A stretch of DNA of 64,000 bases from Bog-950 sp964615305. GTDB taxonomy: Bacteria > Bacteroidota > Bacteroidia > Chitinophagales > LD1. Shown piece after piece: positions 35,204 to 43,133 of this stretch. The position numbers and the translations under genes were made by a program. The DNA lies in contig CAZTNA010000008.1 of assembly GCA_964615305.1 (NCBI GenBank), positions 62,001 through 126,000 on the forward strand, read 5' to 3'. The first letter of the stretch is position 1, and every line of letters begins with the position of its first letter. The notes under the pieces were generated by a model that ran no database searches, had not been told where the DNA came from, and worked only from the letters and a program-made list of their open reading frames with translations.

Positions 35204-35809
35204 TTAATATTTCTCGCGGGTGGTTTTTAAAATGTTATACAACATGTCTTTGGCGCGAAACAGTTGAGCTTTTACCGTACCAAGAGGTATGTCGAGTTTC
35301 TCGGCAATTTCTTCGTAAGCTAACTCATCGAGATAGCGCAACTCTATTAATGCGCGGTACTTAGGCGATAATTGCTCAATAGCCGCACGAATTTTTGTAG
35401 CACGCTGCTCTTTTACCAAACTTTCTTCGGGGTTGGCGTTGTGATCTTTTACGGCAATGGGGGTTACTTCTCCATCTTCGGTATTGGTGGTTTGATCAAG
35501 CGATGTGGTTTGTAGTCTTTTTTTGCGGATAAAATCTATACAGTTGTTAGTAGCTATTTTAAACAGCCAGGTGCTAAAGGCAAAGTCGGCAGAATAATTA
35601 GTAATACTGTTAAACGCTTTGCCAAAGGCTTCGAGGGTAAGATCCTCTGCATCGTCACGGTTGTGAACCATCTTAAGCACCATGAAATAAATTGATTCGC
35701 GGTAGCGATTCATCAATTTACCGAAAGCTGCCTGGTCGCCCTGTTTGGCTAAGACCACCAACTCCAGATCTGCCTGTGCTCTTTCAGAAAAATTCGGATT
35801 TACTTCCAA
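35204..35809 (-). CDS. RNA polymerase ECF-type sigma factor
   Basis: 201 residues. Region 2 (about 22-95): YRESIYFMVLKMVHNRDDAEDL and FSTWLFKIATNNCIDFIRKKR. Region 4 (about 135-195): LSPKYRALIELRYLDELAYEEIAEKLDIPLGTVKAQLFRAKD split over a helix-turn-helix. No anti-sigma factor gene is adjacent. It overlaps the upstream glycosyltransferase gene by 10 bases, so the two are translationally linked. In P. gingivalis an ECF factor (SigP) controls type IX genes; the PorE-like neighbour makes a similar role thinkable but unproven. Confidence 0.92.
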   Translation of the reverse strand: MEVNPNFSERAQADLELVVLAKQGDQAAFGKLMNRYRESIYFMVLKMVHNRDDAEDLTLEAFGKAFNSITNYSADFAFSTWLFKIATNNCIDFIRKKRLQTTSLDQTTNTEDGEVTPIAVKDHNANPEESLVKEQRATKIRAAIEQLSPKYRALIELRYLDELAYEEIAEKLDIPLGTVKAQLFRAKDMLYNILKTTREKY

Positions 35810-36906
35810 TTGGTTTTAGGTTTAAGCAATAATAAAAAAAATACGATGACCAGATACGCTGTGTAAGCCACATCTAACAGAGGAGAAAACAAAAACAAAT
35901 CAGCGCTGCCTAATTTTTTGTAGGCAAAAAATGTGGCGGCAAGTTTGGTGAACAGCAGTAAAGCAAAGCCAAGCAACACCCATTTTACCATCACCAGGTT
36001 AACCAATAAAAAAATGAGCAGTGCATATACTAACAGGTTGCTGAACGGAAACAGAAACAACAGTATAACATGATGTGGTTTATACTTAAACCCCGAACGC
36101 AGATGTCTGCGTTTTTGATTCAGCCAATTATTAAAAGTTGTTTCTGCTTTTGAATAAGTGAATGCATCTTTATCTATACACAACTCGGTGTTTTTATAAG
36201 TGGCTGTTGCGTTTATCAGCAGGTCATCGTCACCGGTGGGCAGGTCTTTAGTTTTATCATAACCGTTGAAATTTTGTAATAACTCTTTTTTGAAAGAAAG
36301 ATTTCTGCCCACGCCCATATAAGGCAAACCTATTTTTGCAAAACCGAAGTATTGCAAAGCAGTCATAAAGTTTTCGTAGCGTATGAGTTTGTTTAAAAAG
36401 CTGGGTAGTTTTTCAAAAGGGGCGTGTGCCAGTACAATTTTTGTTTCGTGCAGGTAGGCCCCCACCACTTTTGCCAGCCAGTGAGTGGTGGCCGGGCGGC
36501 AGTCGGCATCGGTTACTACTATGGTGTCGAAAGTGGCTGCCTCTATACCTTTGAGTAGTGCATACTTTTTGCCCTCATACGGTTTGGTTTCGTTAACATC
36601 AATGTTTACAATCTTCAGGTTTTTGTTGCGCTTGTAAAATTCTACCAGCACATCAATGGTGTTATCGGTGCTTTGGTCATTAACCACTATTACTTCGTAC
36701 TGTTTGTATTGCTGTATTAACACTACTTTTAAATACTGCGACAGGTGGTGGGCTTCGTTTTTAGCGCAGATAATAACCGATGCCGGGGGTAAAAATTCGG
36801 GCAGGCCGTTGAATGGCCTTACAAAACCTATACGCGCAAACACCAGCAAGTAGTAGGCGCACTGAACACCGGCTGCTGCAAAAAACATTTGTAGTTCAAC
36901 TGGCAT
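35800..36906 (-). CDS. membrane-anchored family 2 glycosyltransferase
   Basis: 368 residues from ATG 36906, directly before the first membrane segment (MPVELQMFFAAAGVQCAYYL); ATG 36966 is an alternative adding 20 residues. GT-A domain: ASVIICAKNEAHHLSQYL, VVNDQSTDNT, the DxD motif in VVTDADCRPA, acceptor/catalytic region PTGDDDLLINA and the processivity-like QKRRHLRSG. Two to three membrane segments follow at the C-terminus. It probably adds sugars to a lipid or polysaccharide at the inner membrane; substrate unknown. Shares a transcript with the sigma factor gene. Confidence 0.88.
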   Translation of the reverse strand: MPVELQMFFAAAGVQCAYYLLVFARIGFVRPFNGLPEFLPPASVIICAKNEAHHLSQYLKVVLIQQYKQYEVIVVNDQSTDNTIDVLVEFYKRNKNLKIVNIDVNETKPYEGKKYALLKGIEAATFDTIVVTDADCRPATTHWLAKVVGAYLHETKIVLAHAPFEKLPSFLNKLIRYENFMTALQYFGFAKIGLPYMGVGRNLSFKKELLQNFNGYDKTKDLPTGDDDLLINATATYKNTELCIDKDAFTYSKAETTFNNWLNQKRRHLRSGFKYKPHHVILLFLFPFSNLLVYALLIFLLVNLVMVKWVLLGFALLLFTKLAATFFAYKKLGSADLFLFSPLLDVAYTAYLVIVFFLLLLKPKTNWK

Positions 36907-37029
36907 GTGTGCAAGTGTAAGAAAATCTGCCTCACCCGCTTCGCTCAAAAAAAACGCGGAGTGCATTACCTTTAGGGTAAGGGCTTACATAGCCGCCAGC
37001 CACGTGATGGTTTCTCTTATACTTGCACT

Positions 37030-38091
37030 ATGGAAATGCCTTTTAGTTTTCTGAATTACAAAATTTACAACAACCCGCTGTACGATTGGCTTTTTTCTGT
37101 GCTCATTGTAATTTGCTCAGCGGTGTTTGCCCGGGTAGTGTATTGGCTTTTAAGCAAAATACTAAAACAATATACCAAGCATACCAACACCGAGTTAGAC
37201 GACCTGCTGATTAACCGGGTAGATGCACCCATAGCGTTGGGTATAGTGCTGGTGGGTATCAGATACGCGCTGAAGTTGCTGCATTTTCCTACGTTGGTAA
37301 ACTACTATGTACACCGCGGTTTTGTATTAATGAGTGCCTTAGCGGTTACCTGGCTGCTGACGCGTATTGTGCGGGCGCTTATTGAGTATTACCTCAAACA
37401 GTATTACGAAAAAGAAAACACGCGTGCCGATGAGCAGATGATGCTCACCGCCAAGCGGGTGTCAATTTTCTTTATATGGGCGGTGGGCATTATTGTAGGG
37501 CTTAACAATGCCGGCTTTGATGTGGGGGCACTAATAGCCGGCTTGGGTATTGGCGGCCTGGCGGTAGCGCTGGCGGCTCAAGACACGGTAAAAAATGTTA
37601 TTGGCGGCTTGATTTTGTTTATGGATAAACCTTTTAGAATGGGCGATGTGGTGAAAGTGAAAGACATAGAGGGCACAGTAGTTTATACCGGTATTAGAAG
37701 CACCCGCATACGCACCGGTGCCGGCCGGTTGGTTACCATACCCAATGGACAGTTTAGCGATAGCGCCATTGAAAACATAACCGTAGAGCCGTCTAAGCGA
37801 GTGGTTACTTATTTGCAGTTGGTGTATGAAACACCTTCCGAAAAAATAGAGGAAGCCATACTTATTTTAAAAAGCATAGTAGAGCAGAACCCCGATGTAA
37901 ATCATTACGATGCCATTATTTTCCTAGAGCGTTTTTCGGCTTCATCGGTGGACATTAACTTTACCTACTTTATAAAAAAGCAAAGCGATATACACTCCAC
38001 TCAAACCGATATAAACAAAGAAGTGCTGCGCAAGTTCAAAGCAGCGGGTATTCAGTTTGCGTATCCCACGCAAAGAGTGCTGGCGGGATAA
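37030..38091 (+). CDS. MscS-family mechanosensitive channel
   Basis: 353 residues: about four membrane segments, the last being the Gly/Ala-rich pore helix AGLGIGGLAVALAAQDTVKN, then the beta domain with ILFMDKPFRMGDVVKVKDIEG and the cytoplasmic vestibule. It opens under membrane tension to release solutes after osmotic downshock. TATACTTG at 37018-37025 resembles a -7 element but would make the transcript nearly leaderless, so it is uncertain. It is followed after 94 bases by the desaturase gene on the same strand. Confidence 0.92.
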   Translation: MEMPFSFLNYKIYNNPLYDWLFSVLIVICSAVFARVVYWLLSKILKQYTKHTNTELDDLLINRVDAPIALGIVLVGIRYALKLLHFPTLVNYYVHRGFVLMSALAVTWLLTRIVRALIEYYLKQYYEKENTRADEQMMLTAKRVSIFFIWAVGIIVGLNNAGFDVGALIAGLGIGGLAVALAAQDTVKNVIGGLILFMDKPFRMGDVVKVKDIEGTVVYTGIRSTRIRTGAGRLVTIPNGQFSDSAIENITVEPSKRVVTYLQLVYETPSEKIEEAILILKSIVEQNPDVNHYDAIIFLERFSASSVDINFTYFIKKQSDIHSTQTDINKEVLRKFKAAGIQFAYPTQRVLAG

Positions 38092-38185
38092 CACATTCAC
38101 AGAATACATCCTTATATTTCTACCCTCTGCACTTTACGCGGTAGGCCGCCACCCTTTCACTTTCCCTTTTATATTTGCCCTCACT

Positions 38186-39172
38186 ATGCCGGCAAACTTT
38201 CATCAGGCGGATTTCGACCAACCGCATCCGCAGCGCACTCGCGCTATATTAAAAGCACATCCAGAAGTAAAAACGTTAATGGGCAAAAACCCCTACACCG
38301 CTCTTATTATGGTATTTATTTTAGCCCTGCAAACAGGGCTGGCCTACGTTATGGGGCAGTTGGGTTTTCAATATTGGTGGCTGAGCTTACTTACCGCCTG
38401 GTGCATTGGCGCTTTTGCCAACCATTGCAGCTATGTAATTATACACGATGCTACACATAACCTCATTTTTACCAGCAAAAGCTGGAACCGTTTTGTGGCC
38501 ATTTTTGCCGACCTCACCAATTTGGTGCCCGGAGCTATGGGCTTTAATGTATACCACCTAAAACACCACGCCCACCAGGGTGACTATGAATACGATGCCG
38601 ACCTGGCCAGTGATTGGGAAGCAAAACTCATAGGCAACAAATGGTACGGCAAAGCACTATGGCTGTTGTTTTTTCCGGTGTTTCAGGTTACCCGGCCACC
38701 GCGCCTAAAGGCCATAAAGCTTTTCAACGGCTGGACATTTGTAAACCTGGCCTTTGCACTCGCTTACGATTTTGCCATTGTGTATTTCTGCGGCTGGGCA
38801 GGGCTTGTTTATTTACTTTTCTCTTTCTTCTTTTCTATTGGCCTGCACCCGTGCGGTGCGCGTTGGATTCAGGAACACTACACCTACGATATAGATCAGG
38901 AAACGGCCAGCTACTACGGCCCCGTAAATATAGTAGCGTTAAACGTGGGCTACCATAACGAGCATCACGATTTTCCGGCTATACCCTGGAGCAACCTGCC
39001 CAAGTTAAAAGCTATGGCACCTGAATTTTACGACAACCTGAAATCGCACGACTCGTACGTCAAGCTGCTGTTGCAGTTTTTGTTCGATGAACGCTACAGT
39101 TTGTTTTCGCGGGTAGAAAGAATAAAAGCCGGCAAAGTGAGTTATGACAGAGCGCAGAAAGCAGCAAGTTAA
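38186..39172 (+). CDS. sphingolipid delta-4 desaturase (DES1)-like membrane desaturase
   Basis: 328 residues from ATG 38186; an upstream in-frame ATG overlapping mscS has no family character. The N-terminus FDQPHPQRTRAILKAHPEV matches the DES1 signature DQPHxxRRxEIL. Di-iron histidine boxes: HDATH (87-91), HLKHH (124-128) and HNEHH (257-261). The segment SYYGPVNIVALNVGYHNEHH is almost that of eukaryotic dihydroceramide desaturase. Four membrane segments. The likely reaction is introduction of a double bond in the long-chain base of a ceramide or related lipid. Bacteroidota are known sphingolipid makers, which makes this plausible; the substrate is inferred. No serine palmitoyltransferase gene is nearby. 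Confidence 0.87.
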   Translation: MPANFHQADFDQPHPQRTRAILKAHPEVKTLMGKNPYTALIMVFILALQTGLAYVMGQLGFQYWWLSLLTAWCIGAFANHCSYVIIHDATHNLIFTSKSWNRFVAIFADLTNLVPGAMGFNVYHLKHHAHQGDYEYDADLASDWEAKLIGNKWYGKALWLLFFPVFQVTRPPRLKAIKLFNGWTFVNLAFALAYDFAIVYFCGWAGLVYLLFSFFFSIGLHPCGARWIQEHYTYDIDQETASYYGPVNIVALNVGYHNEHHDFPAIPWSNLPKLKAMAPEFYDNLKSHDSYVKLLLQFLFDERYSLFSRVERIKAGKVSYDRAQKAAS

Positions 39173-39234
39173 CAGTCCTTGCCATACAACATTGAAACAT
39201 ACTTAAGCTGACAACCAAAAGCATAACCACAGCA

Positions 39235-40086
39235 ATGAGCAAAGTATTAACACAAGCAGACAAAGCTCATCAATTGCTACAATTACACCACTCTAACAAA
39301 CTATTAATCTTACCCAACATTTGGGATGTTCTTGGAGCAAAGTTGTTAGAAAACATCGGCTACCCTGCTGTTGCAACAGCCAGCGCATCTGTAGCTTTTT
39401 CGAACGGTTACCCAGACGGTGAAAAAATTCCATTCGACCGTGTAATCAAAAACCTGACACAAATTGCAAGCAGCGTAAACTTGCCGGTTACAGCCGACAT
39501 TGAAAGTGGCTACGCAAATGACGTTGAACAGCTTGAAAACAACATCAGACAATTAATAAAAACAGGTGTTGTAGGGTTAAATTTTGAAGACACCGATAAA
39601 AGCAGTGGGAAAATAAACGACATATCAACGCAGTGCTATAGAATAGAGGCCATAAGAAGGGTATCCGATGAAATGAAAGTTCCCCTTTTCATCAATGCAA
39701 GGACAGATGTTTTGTTACATAACAAACAATTCCCTACTTCAGAATTGCAACAAGCCGAGCTACTAAAACGAGGTTTGGCTTACAAAGCGGCAGGCGCGAA
39801 CTGCTATTTTCCGATAGCTCTAAAAAATGAAACTTCAATGCACGAAATAGTAACGACATTGAAGATGCCTCTAAATATTTTGACAATTCCGGGCATTCCG
39901 GGTTTCGAAACACTTAAAAAAATAGGCGTATCAAGGGTAAGCCTTGGTCCATCGTTTCTAAAAATTGCCATAAAAGCAATGAAAGCACTTGCAATGGATT
40001 TGCAGAATGAAAAAGGTTTTGCCGCTATTATGGAAAATGAAATTACAACAGACTATTTAAAATCATTGATAAACCCTTCAACATAG
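39235..40086 (+). CDS. isocitrate lyase/PEP mutase family protein
   Basis: 283 residues with the (beta/alpha)8 fold of the family: LILPNIWDVLGAKLLE at the start, DIESGYANDVEQLENN with the metal-binding Asp/Glu, GLNFEDTD, FINARTDVLL. The family includes PEP mutase, 2-methylisocitrate lyase and oxaloacetate hydrolase; the KKCGH signature of true isocitrate lyases is absent, so the reaction cannot be named. The DNA is visibly more AT-rich than the preceding genes. Its stop overlaps the start of the next gene by one base. Confidence 0.88.
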   Translation: MSKVLTQADKAHQLLQLHHSNKLLILPNIWDVLGAKLLENIGYPAVATASASVAFSNGYPDGEKIPFDRVIKNLTQIASSVNLPVTADIESGYANDVEQLENNIRQLIKTGVVGLNFEDTDKSSGKINDISTQCYRIEAIRRVSDEMKVPLFINARTDVLLHNKQFPTSELQQAELLKRGLAYKAAGANCYFPIALKNETSMHEIVTTLKMPLNILTIPGIPGFETLKKIGVSRVSLGPSFLKIAIKAMKALAMDLQNEKGFAAIMENEITTDYLKSLINPST

Positions 40087-40529
40087 TGAAACAAAAAAGG
40101 AAATCAATAAAAGAGCTTGACCCATCGGCCTATGAAGCGATGATTACTCTCGAAAATTGGGGTAAAAACTGCACTTTATCTCCGTTGCACAAAGAGTTAA
40201 TAAAAATAAGAGCCTCTCAAATAAATGGCTGTGCTTACTGTCTTGACATGCATACTGAAGTCGCTTTAAAACTTGGTGAAACCGCCAGAAGAATTTTTGC
40301 AATTTCGGTTTGGCATGAATCGCACTTGTTCTCAGAAGAAGAGAGGGTGCTTTTGCAACTTACAGATGAACTAACCGAAATACATAAATGCGGAGTAAGC
40401 GATGAAACATACACGAAAACGGTGAATTGTTTTGGTGAGAAACTTACTGCACAAATCATTATGCTGATTGTAACTATTAATTCATGGAATAGAATTGCCG
40501 TTGCAACAAAACTGATTTTTAAAAAATAA
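40086..40529 (+). CDS. AhpD/carboxymuconolactone decarboxylase-family protein
   Basis: 147 residues from GTG 40086, which overlaps the preceding stop (TAGTG). The AhpD-type redox motif is Cys49-x2-Cys52-x3-His56 in GCAYCLDMHTEV. Such small helical proteins act as alkylhydroperoxidase-like reductants or decarboxylases. It is tightly coupled to the PEP mutase-family gene and shares its AT-rich composition, so the pair probably moved together. Confidence 0.9.
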   Translation: MKQKRKSIKELDPSAYEAMITLENWGKNCTLSPLHKELIKIRASQINGCAYCLDMHTEVALKLGETARRIFAISVWHESHLFSEEERVLLQLTDELTEIHKCGVSDETYTKTVNCFGEKLTAQIIMLIVTINSWNRIAVATKLIFKK

Positions 40530-40566
40530 GATGAGCAACAAACCGATAACAAAACATACACCAAAC

Positions 40567-40950
40567 ATGAGAAACAAGACACCCGAACTAAAGTTAACTG
40601 CCTACGCAACAAAATTCTTGTTGCTGCCACTCCTGTTTTTTATACTGTCAATCACCCCTGCCCAAGCACAGTCAGGCGGCTACGCCACAGTGCGCGTATT
40701 TGATTGCAATAAAGCCATTGGCATGGGATCGGGTTATATAGCCGCCAAAATTTTTATTGTATATGAAAACGGAACTACCGAAGAAATACCCCTGTTGAGC
40801 TACAGCGAAAAAAACGAATTGGAGAATTTAAAAACCATCAACGCTACTATCAACAAGTTAAAATCTAAGGGCTATTTTCTTATAGCCCAATACACCACCG
40901 GTGAGCAGGGCAGCTTAATATCTGACTATACTTTTCTAAAACAGCAGTAA
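40567..40950 (+). CDS. small secreted protein of unknown function
   Basis: 127 residues from ATG 40567; ATG 40531, two bases after the preceding stop, would add 12 polar residues. A hydrophobic stretch (FLLLPLLFFILSITPAQAQ) is a signal peptide cut after AQA. The mature part, about 90 residues, begins SGGYATVRVFDCNKAIGMGS and ends with a segment predicted as mixed alpha/beta. I do not recognise a family. Confidence 0.7.
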   Translation: MRNKTPELKLTAYATKFLLLPLLFFILSITPAQAQSGGYATVRVFDCNKAIGMGSGYIAAKIFIVYENGTTEEIPLLSYSEKNELENLKTINATINKLKSKGYFLIAQYTTGEQGSLISDYTFLKQQ

Positions 40951-40952
40951 CC

Positions 40953-41522
40953 TTAGCTGACTGATTTTTTTTGTCTGAAAAAAATCAGATACACCACACC
41001 CGCTATGCTTGCCGCCACGGCCAACAACATAACCACCGGTATAGCCAGCGCCATCAACGAACCCCCTATCGAAAAAATATTTTCAGTAGTAGCCACGGCA
41101 CTATTGCCAAGCCCGGCAGTAAACTTGGTAGCACCCAACCGCAACAATCCGGTACCGGCTTGTATAACACCGGCAGCACCTCCACCGGCTATAATGGCCA
41201 GCGTCCATTTTAACATAGGGTCAAAATCTACAAACGATGATGCCGCAATCACAGTACCGGCCACCATACTGCTGGGGGTGGTGAGGGTATCTAAAAAATT
41301 ATCAACCACCGGTATGTAGTAAGCGGCCATTTCTAACACAGAAGCCACCGCAAACGCCACCATAGCAGGCACAGAGCCCAGCCACTCAAAGCCCGCTGAC
41401 ACCGGCAAATAGTTAAACTTGGCAGCTATGCTGGCCACCAGCAGGGGTACAAAAATCCGAAACCCGCAACAAGCCGCCAGCGAAATACCCAAAGCAGCAG
41501 AAACAAAATATGTAGAAATCAT
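40953..41522 (-). CDS. DUF4126 membrane protein
   Basis: 189 residues from ATG 41522 (MISTYFVSAALGISLAACC); an ATG at 41606 would add 28 residues of no family character. Small-residue-rich helices with the DUF4126 features GFRIFVPLL, VAGTVIAASSF and AGGGAAGVIQAGTGLLR. Five or so membrane segments, function unknown. Converges with the small secreted protein gene, 2 bases between stops. The 224-base stretch to the next gene start (41523-41746) shows no further feature. Confidence 0.82.
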   Translation of the reverse strand: MISTYFVSAALGISLAACCGFRIFVPLLVASIAAKFNYLPVSAGFEWLGSVPAMVAFAVASVLEMAAYYIPVVDNFLDTLTTPSSMVAGTVIAASSFVDFDPMLKWTLAIIAGGGAAGVIQAGTGLLRLGATKFTAGLGNSAVATTENIFSIGGSLMALAIPVVMLLAVAASIAGVVYLIFFRQKKSVS

Positions 41523-41746
41523 GCGGCTAAATGAAAAAGAAATTTTAAACATCATAGCCATAAATAGCGGCCGTTCAATTCCATGGGCAAATAACCAACC
41601 CTTCACTCATAAATTCTGCTGTCAAAGCATAAATTTTCAAGTGTAAACAGCACCTGTTCCTAAATCCGGTGGTCAAAACAGGCACGGTTTTGTCACTTGC
41701 GTACATCAGTTTTTATCACTTCTTCGTTCAACTTAAAACAGTACTT

Positions 41747-43003
41747 ATGCGAAAATCAGTTTTATTTCTGGCGCTATTAGCAGCGCTTACATCTTTTGCG
41801 CAAGAGAACATTTACCTCCGTGGTTTTGTGTACGACAAAGACGCTAACAATGCACCTCTGCCAATGGCAGCCGTACAAATTAAAAACACACAACTGGGTG
41901 GGCTGGCTGACGACAACGGCTATTTCGAAATTCCTATCCCGAAACTGAACCTGAAAGATTCGCTCAAAGTTTCATTTGTAGGGTACGCTCCGCAATCGCT
42001 TTCTATAGTTAACTATAAAGAGGGCGACACCCTGCGCATTTCCATTTCTTCTTCGGCTGAAACCAAGCAGGAAGTAGAGATAGTTGCCATGAATGCAAAA
42101 GGCGTTTTGCTGAAAGCTATTCAAAACATGAAACAGAATCTGCTGTATGATTCGCTGTTAGCAACTGGGTTTTACCGCCAGTATCACAAAGAAAACGGTA
42201 AATACGTACGCCTAATAGAGGCCGATGTAAGCGTGGCTTTCAATTGCAAAAGCCCCTACAAATATTCGTTTCACGAACTGGTAAAAACCAATAAAGTGCG
42301 CAGAAGCCTAAACTACGAAACCAATGGCGATGTGCATGGCGACCACCTGGTTGACCTGCTGAAAGAAAATCCCTACAGCTACAACCGAAACAATTTTCTG
42401 GATGCTAAAAAGCTGGACTTGTATGCCCCAAAATTTGCCGGTGAAGACTCTGTAGAATACATCATAAGCATGCAATACAAAGAAACCAGCAGCGCCAAAT
42501 TAGTGCAGGCCAAAGTTTGGGTGCAAAAAGAAACCTTTGCCATGACCCGCATGGAAATTGAAAAATTTCCGAACCCGTACTACGTAAAAAGCCGCTATGC
42601 TAACGACAGCCGCTGGCAGTTAGTGAATGAAAAAGACGTGGCTGAAACAGAAAAAGTAAACGGCAAGTATGTGGTTAGCTCACTTACACGCAGCTACAAT
42701 CACCATGTGCTGAACCGATCTACGGGCAATGTTGATTTTATTGTAGAAGAAAGTTTCGAGTTGCACTTCGATGATTACAACATGGAATCTGTTTCTGAAA
42801 AATTAGTAAAACGCCAATTCAGCGATTTCAGCTACCTGTATTTTTCTGCTTACAAATACGATGAAAAGTTTTGGAGCGAATACGATTTTGCTGATAACTT
42901 TCCGTTGTCCGAACAGGTGCAAAAGGACTTAGAAGAACGCAAACCGCTAAAGACACAATTTGTAGAGGCGGGCAAGGTAGAAGAGAAGGAAAAAGAGAAG
43001 TAA
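41747..43003 (+). CDS. secreted protein with carboxypeptidase-regulatory-like N-terminal domain
   Basis: 418 residues from ATG 41747 (MRKSVLFLALLAALTSFAQ, a signal peptide; an ATG at 41669 would disrupt it). Residues about 20-110 are a CarboxypepD_reg-like beta sandwich (RGFVYDKDANNAPLPMAAVQI, GLADDNGYFEIPIP, KVSFVGYAPQSL), the domain found at the N-terminus of TonB receptors and many surface proteins. The remainder, about 300 residues starting IVAMNAKGVLLKAIQNM, matches proteins that in Bacteroidota follow this domain, with no catalytic motif I can name. Probably periplasmic or outer-membrane associated. Confidence 0.82.
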   Translation: MRKSVLFLALLAALTSFAQENIYLRGFVYDKDANNAPLPMAAVQIKNTQLGGLADDNGYFEIPIPKLNLKDSLKVSFVGYAPQSLSIVNYKEGDTLRISISSSAETKQEVEIVAMNAKGVLLKAIQNMKQNLLYDSLLATGFYRQYHKENGKYVRLIEADVSVAFNCKSPYKYSFHELVKTNKVRRSLNYETNGDVHGDHLVDLLKENPYSYNRNNFLDAKKLDLYAPKFAGEDSVEYIISMQYKETSSAKLVQAKVWVQKETFAMTRMEIEKFPNPYYVKSRYANDSRWQLVNEKDVAETEKVNGKYVVSSLTRSYNHHVLNRSTGNVDFIVEESFELHFDDYNMESVSEKLVKRQFSDFSYLYFSAYKYDEKFWSEYDFADNFPLSEQVQKDLEERKPLKTQFVEAGKVEEKEKEK

Positions 43004-43023
43004 ACCGCAAAGAATTTTTGCGG

Positions 43024-43066
43024 GAAGAACCGTCTATAATCGTTATAGACGGTTCTTCTTTTTTTA
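43024..43066 (+). terminator. rho-independent terminator
   Basis: Two 16-base arms (43024-43039 and 43043-43058), GAAGAACCGTCTATAA and its inverse complement, a 3-base loop, then a run of eight T. It ends the preceding transcript and insulates the giant fibre genes. Confidence 0.92.
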
Positions 43067-43079
43067 TAACATTCTCTTC

Positions 43080-43109
43080 ATTGGGCTATGGTCTTTTAAA
43101 CTACTTTCG
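43080..43109 (+). promoter_or_regulatory. promoter of the first giant fibre gene
   Basis: ATTG (43080-43083), an 18-base spacer, then TACTTTCG (43102-43109) followed by CGC. One mismatch per element to the Bacteroidota consensus. The ATG at 43134 is 25 bases downstream. It lies directly after a strong terminator, so the fibre gene should have its own promoter. Confidence 0.5.
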
Positions 43110-43133
43110 CGCCACACACAAAAATCTGAATTT

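Noticed and set aside
38057..38185. Longer desaturase reading frame overlapping the end of the MscS gene
   Set aside because: The extra 43 residues show no family similarity, and the DES1 N-terminus begins just after ATG 38186.
39173..39234. Possible recombination site at the left border of the AT-rich pair
   Set aside because: No inverted or direct repeat, integrase or attC-like core was found at either border.
40961..40988. Inverted repeat CTGATTTTTTT / AAAAAAATCAG between two convergent genes
   Set aside because: It lies inside the coding end of the DUF4126 gene (Lys/Ser codons) and is almost only A-T pairs; a terminator role is possible but not supported enough to list.
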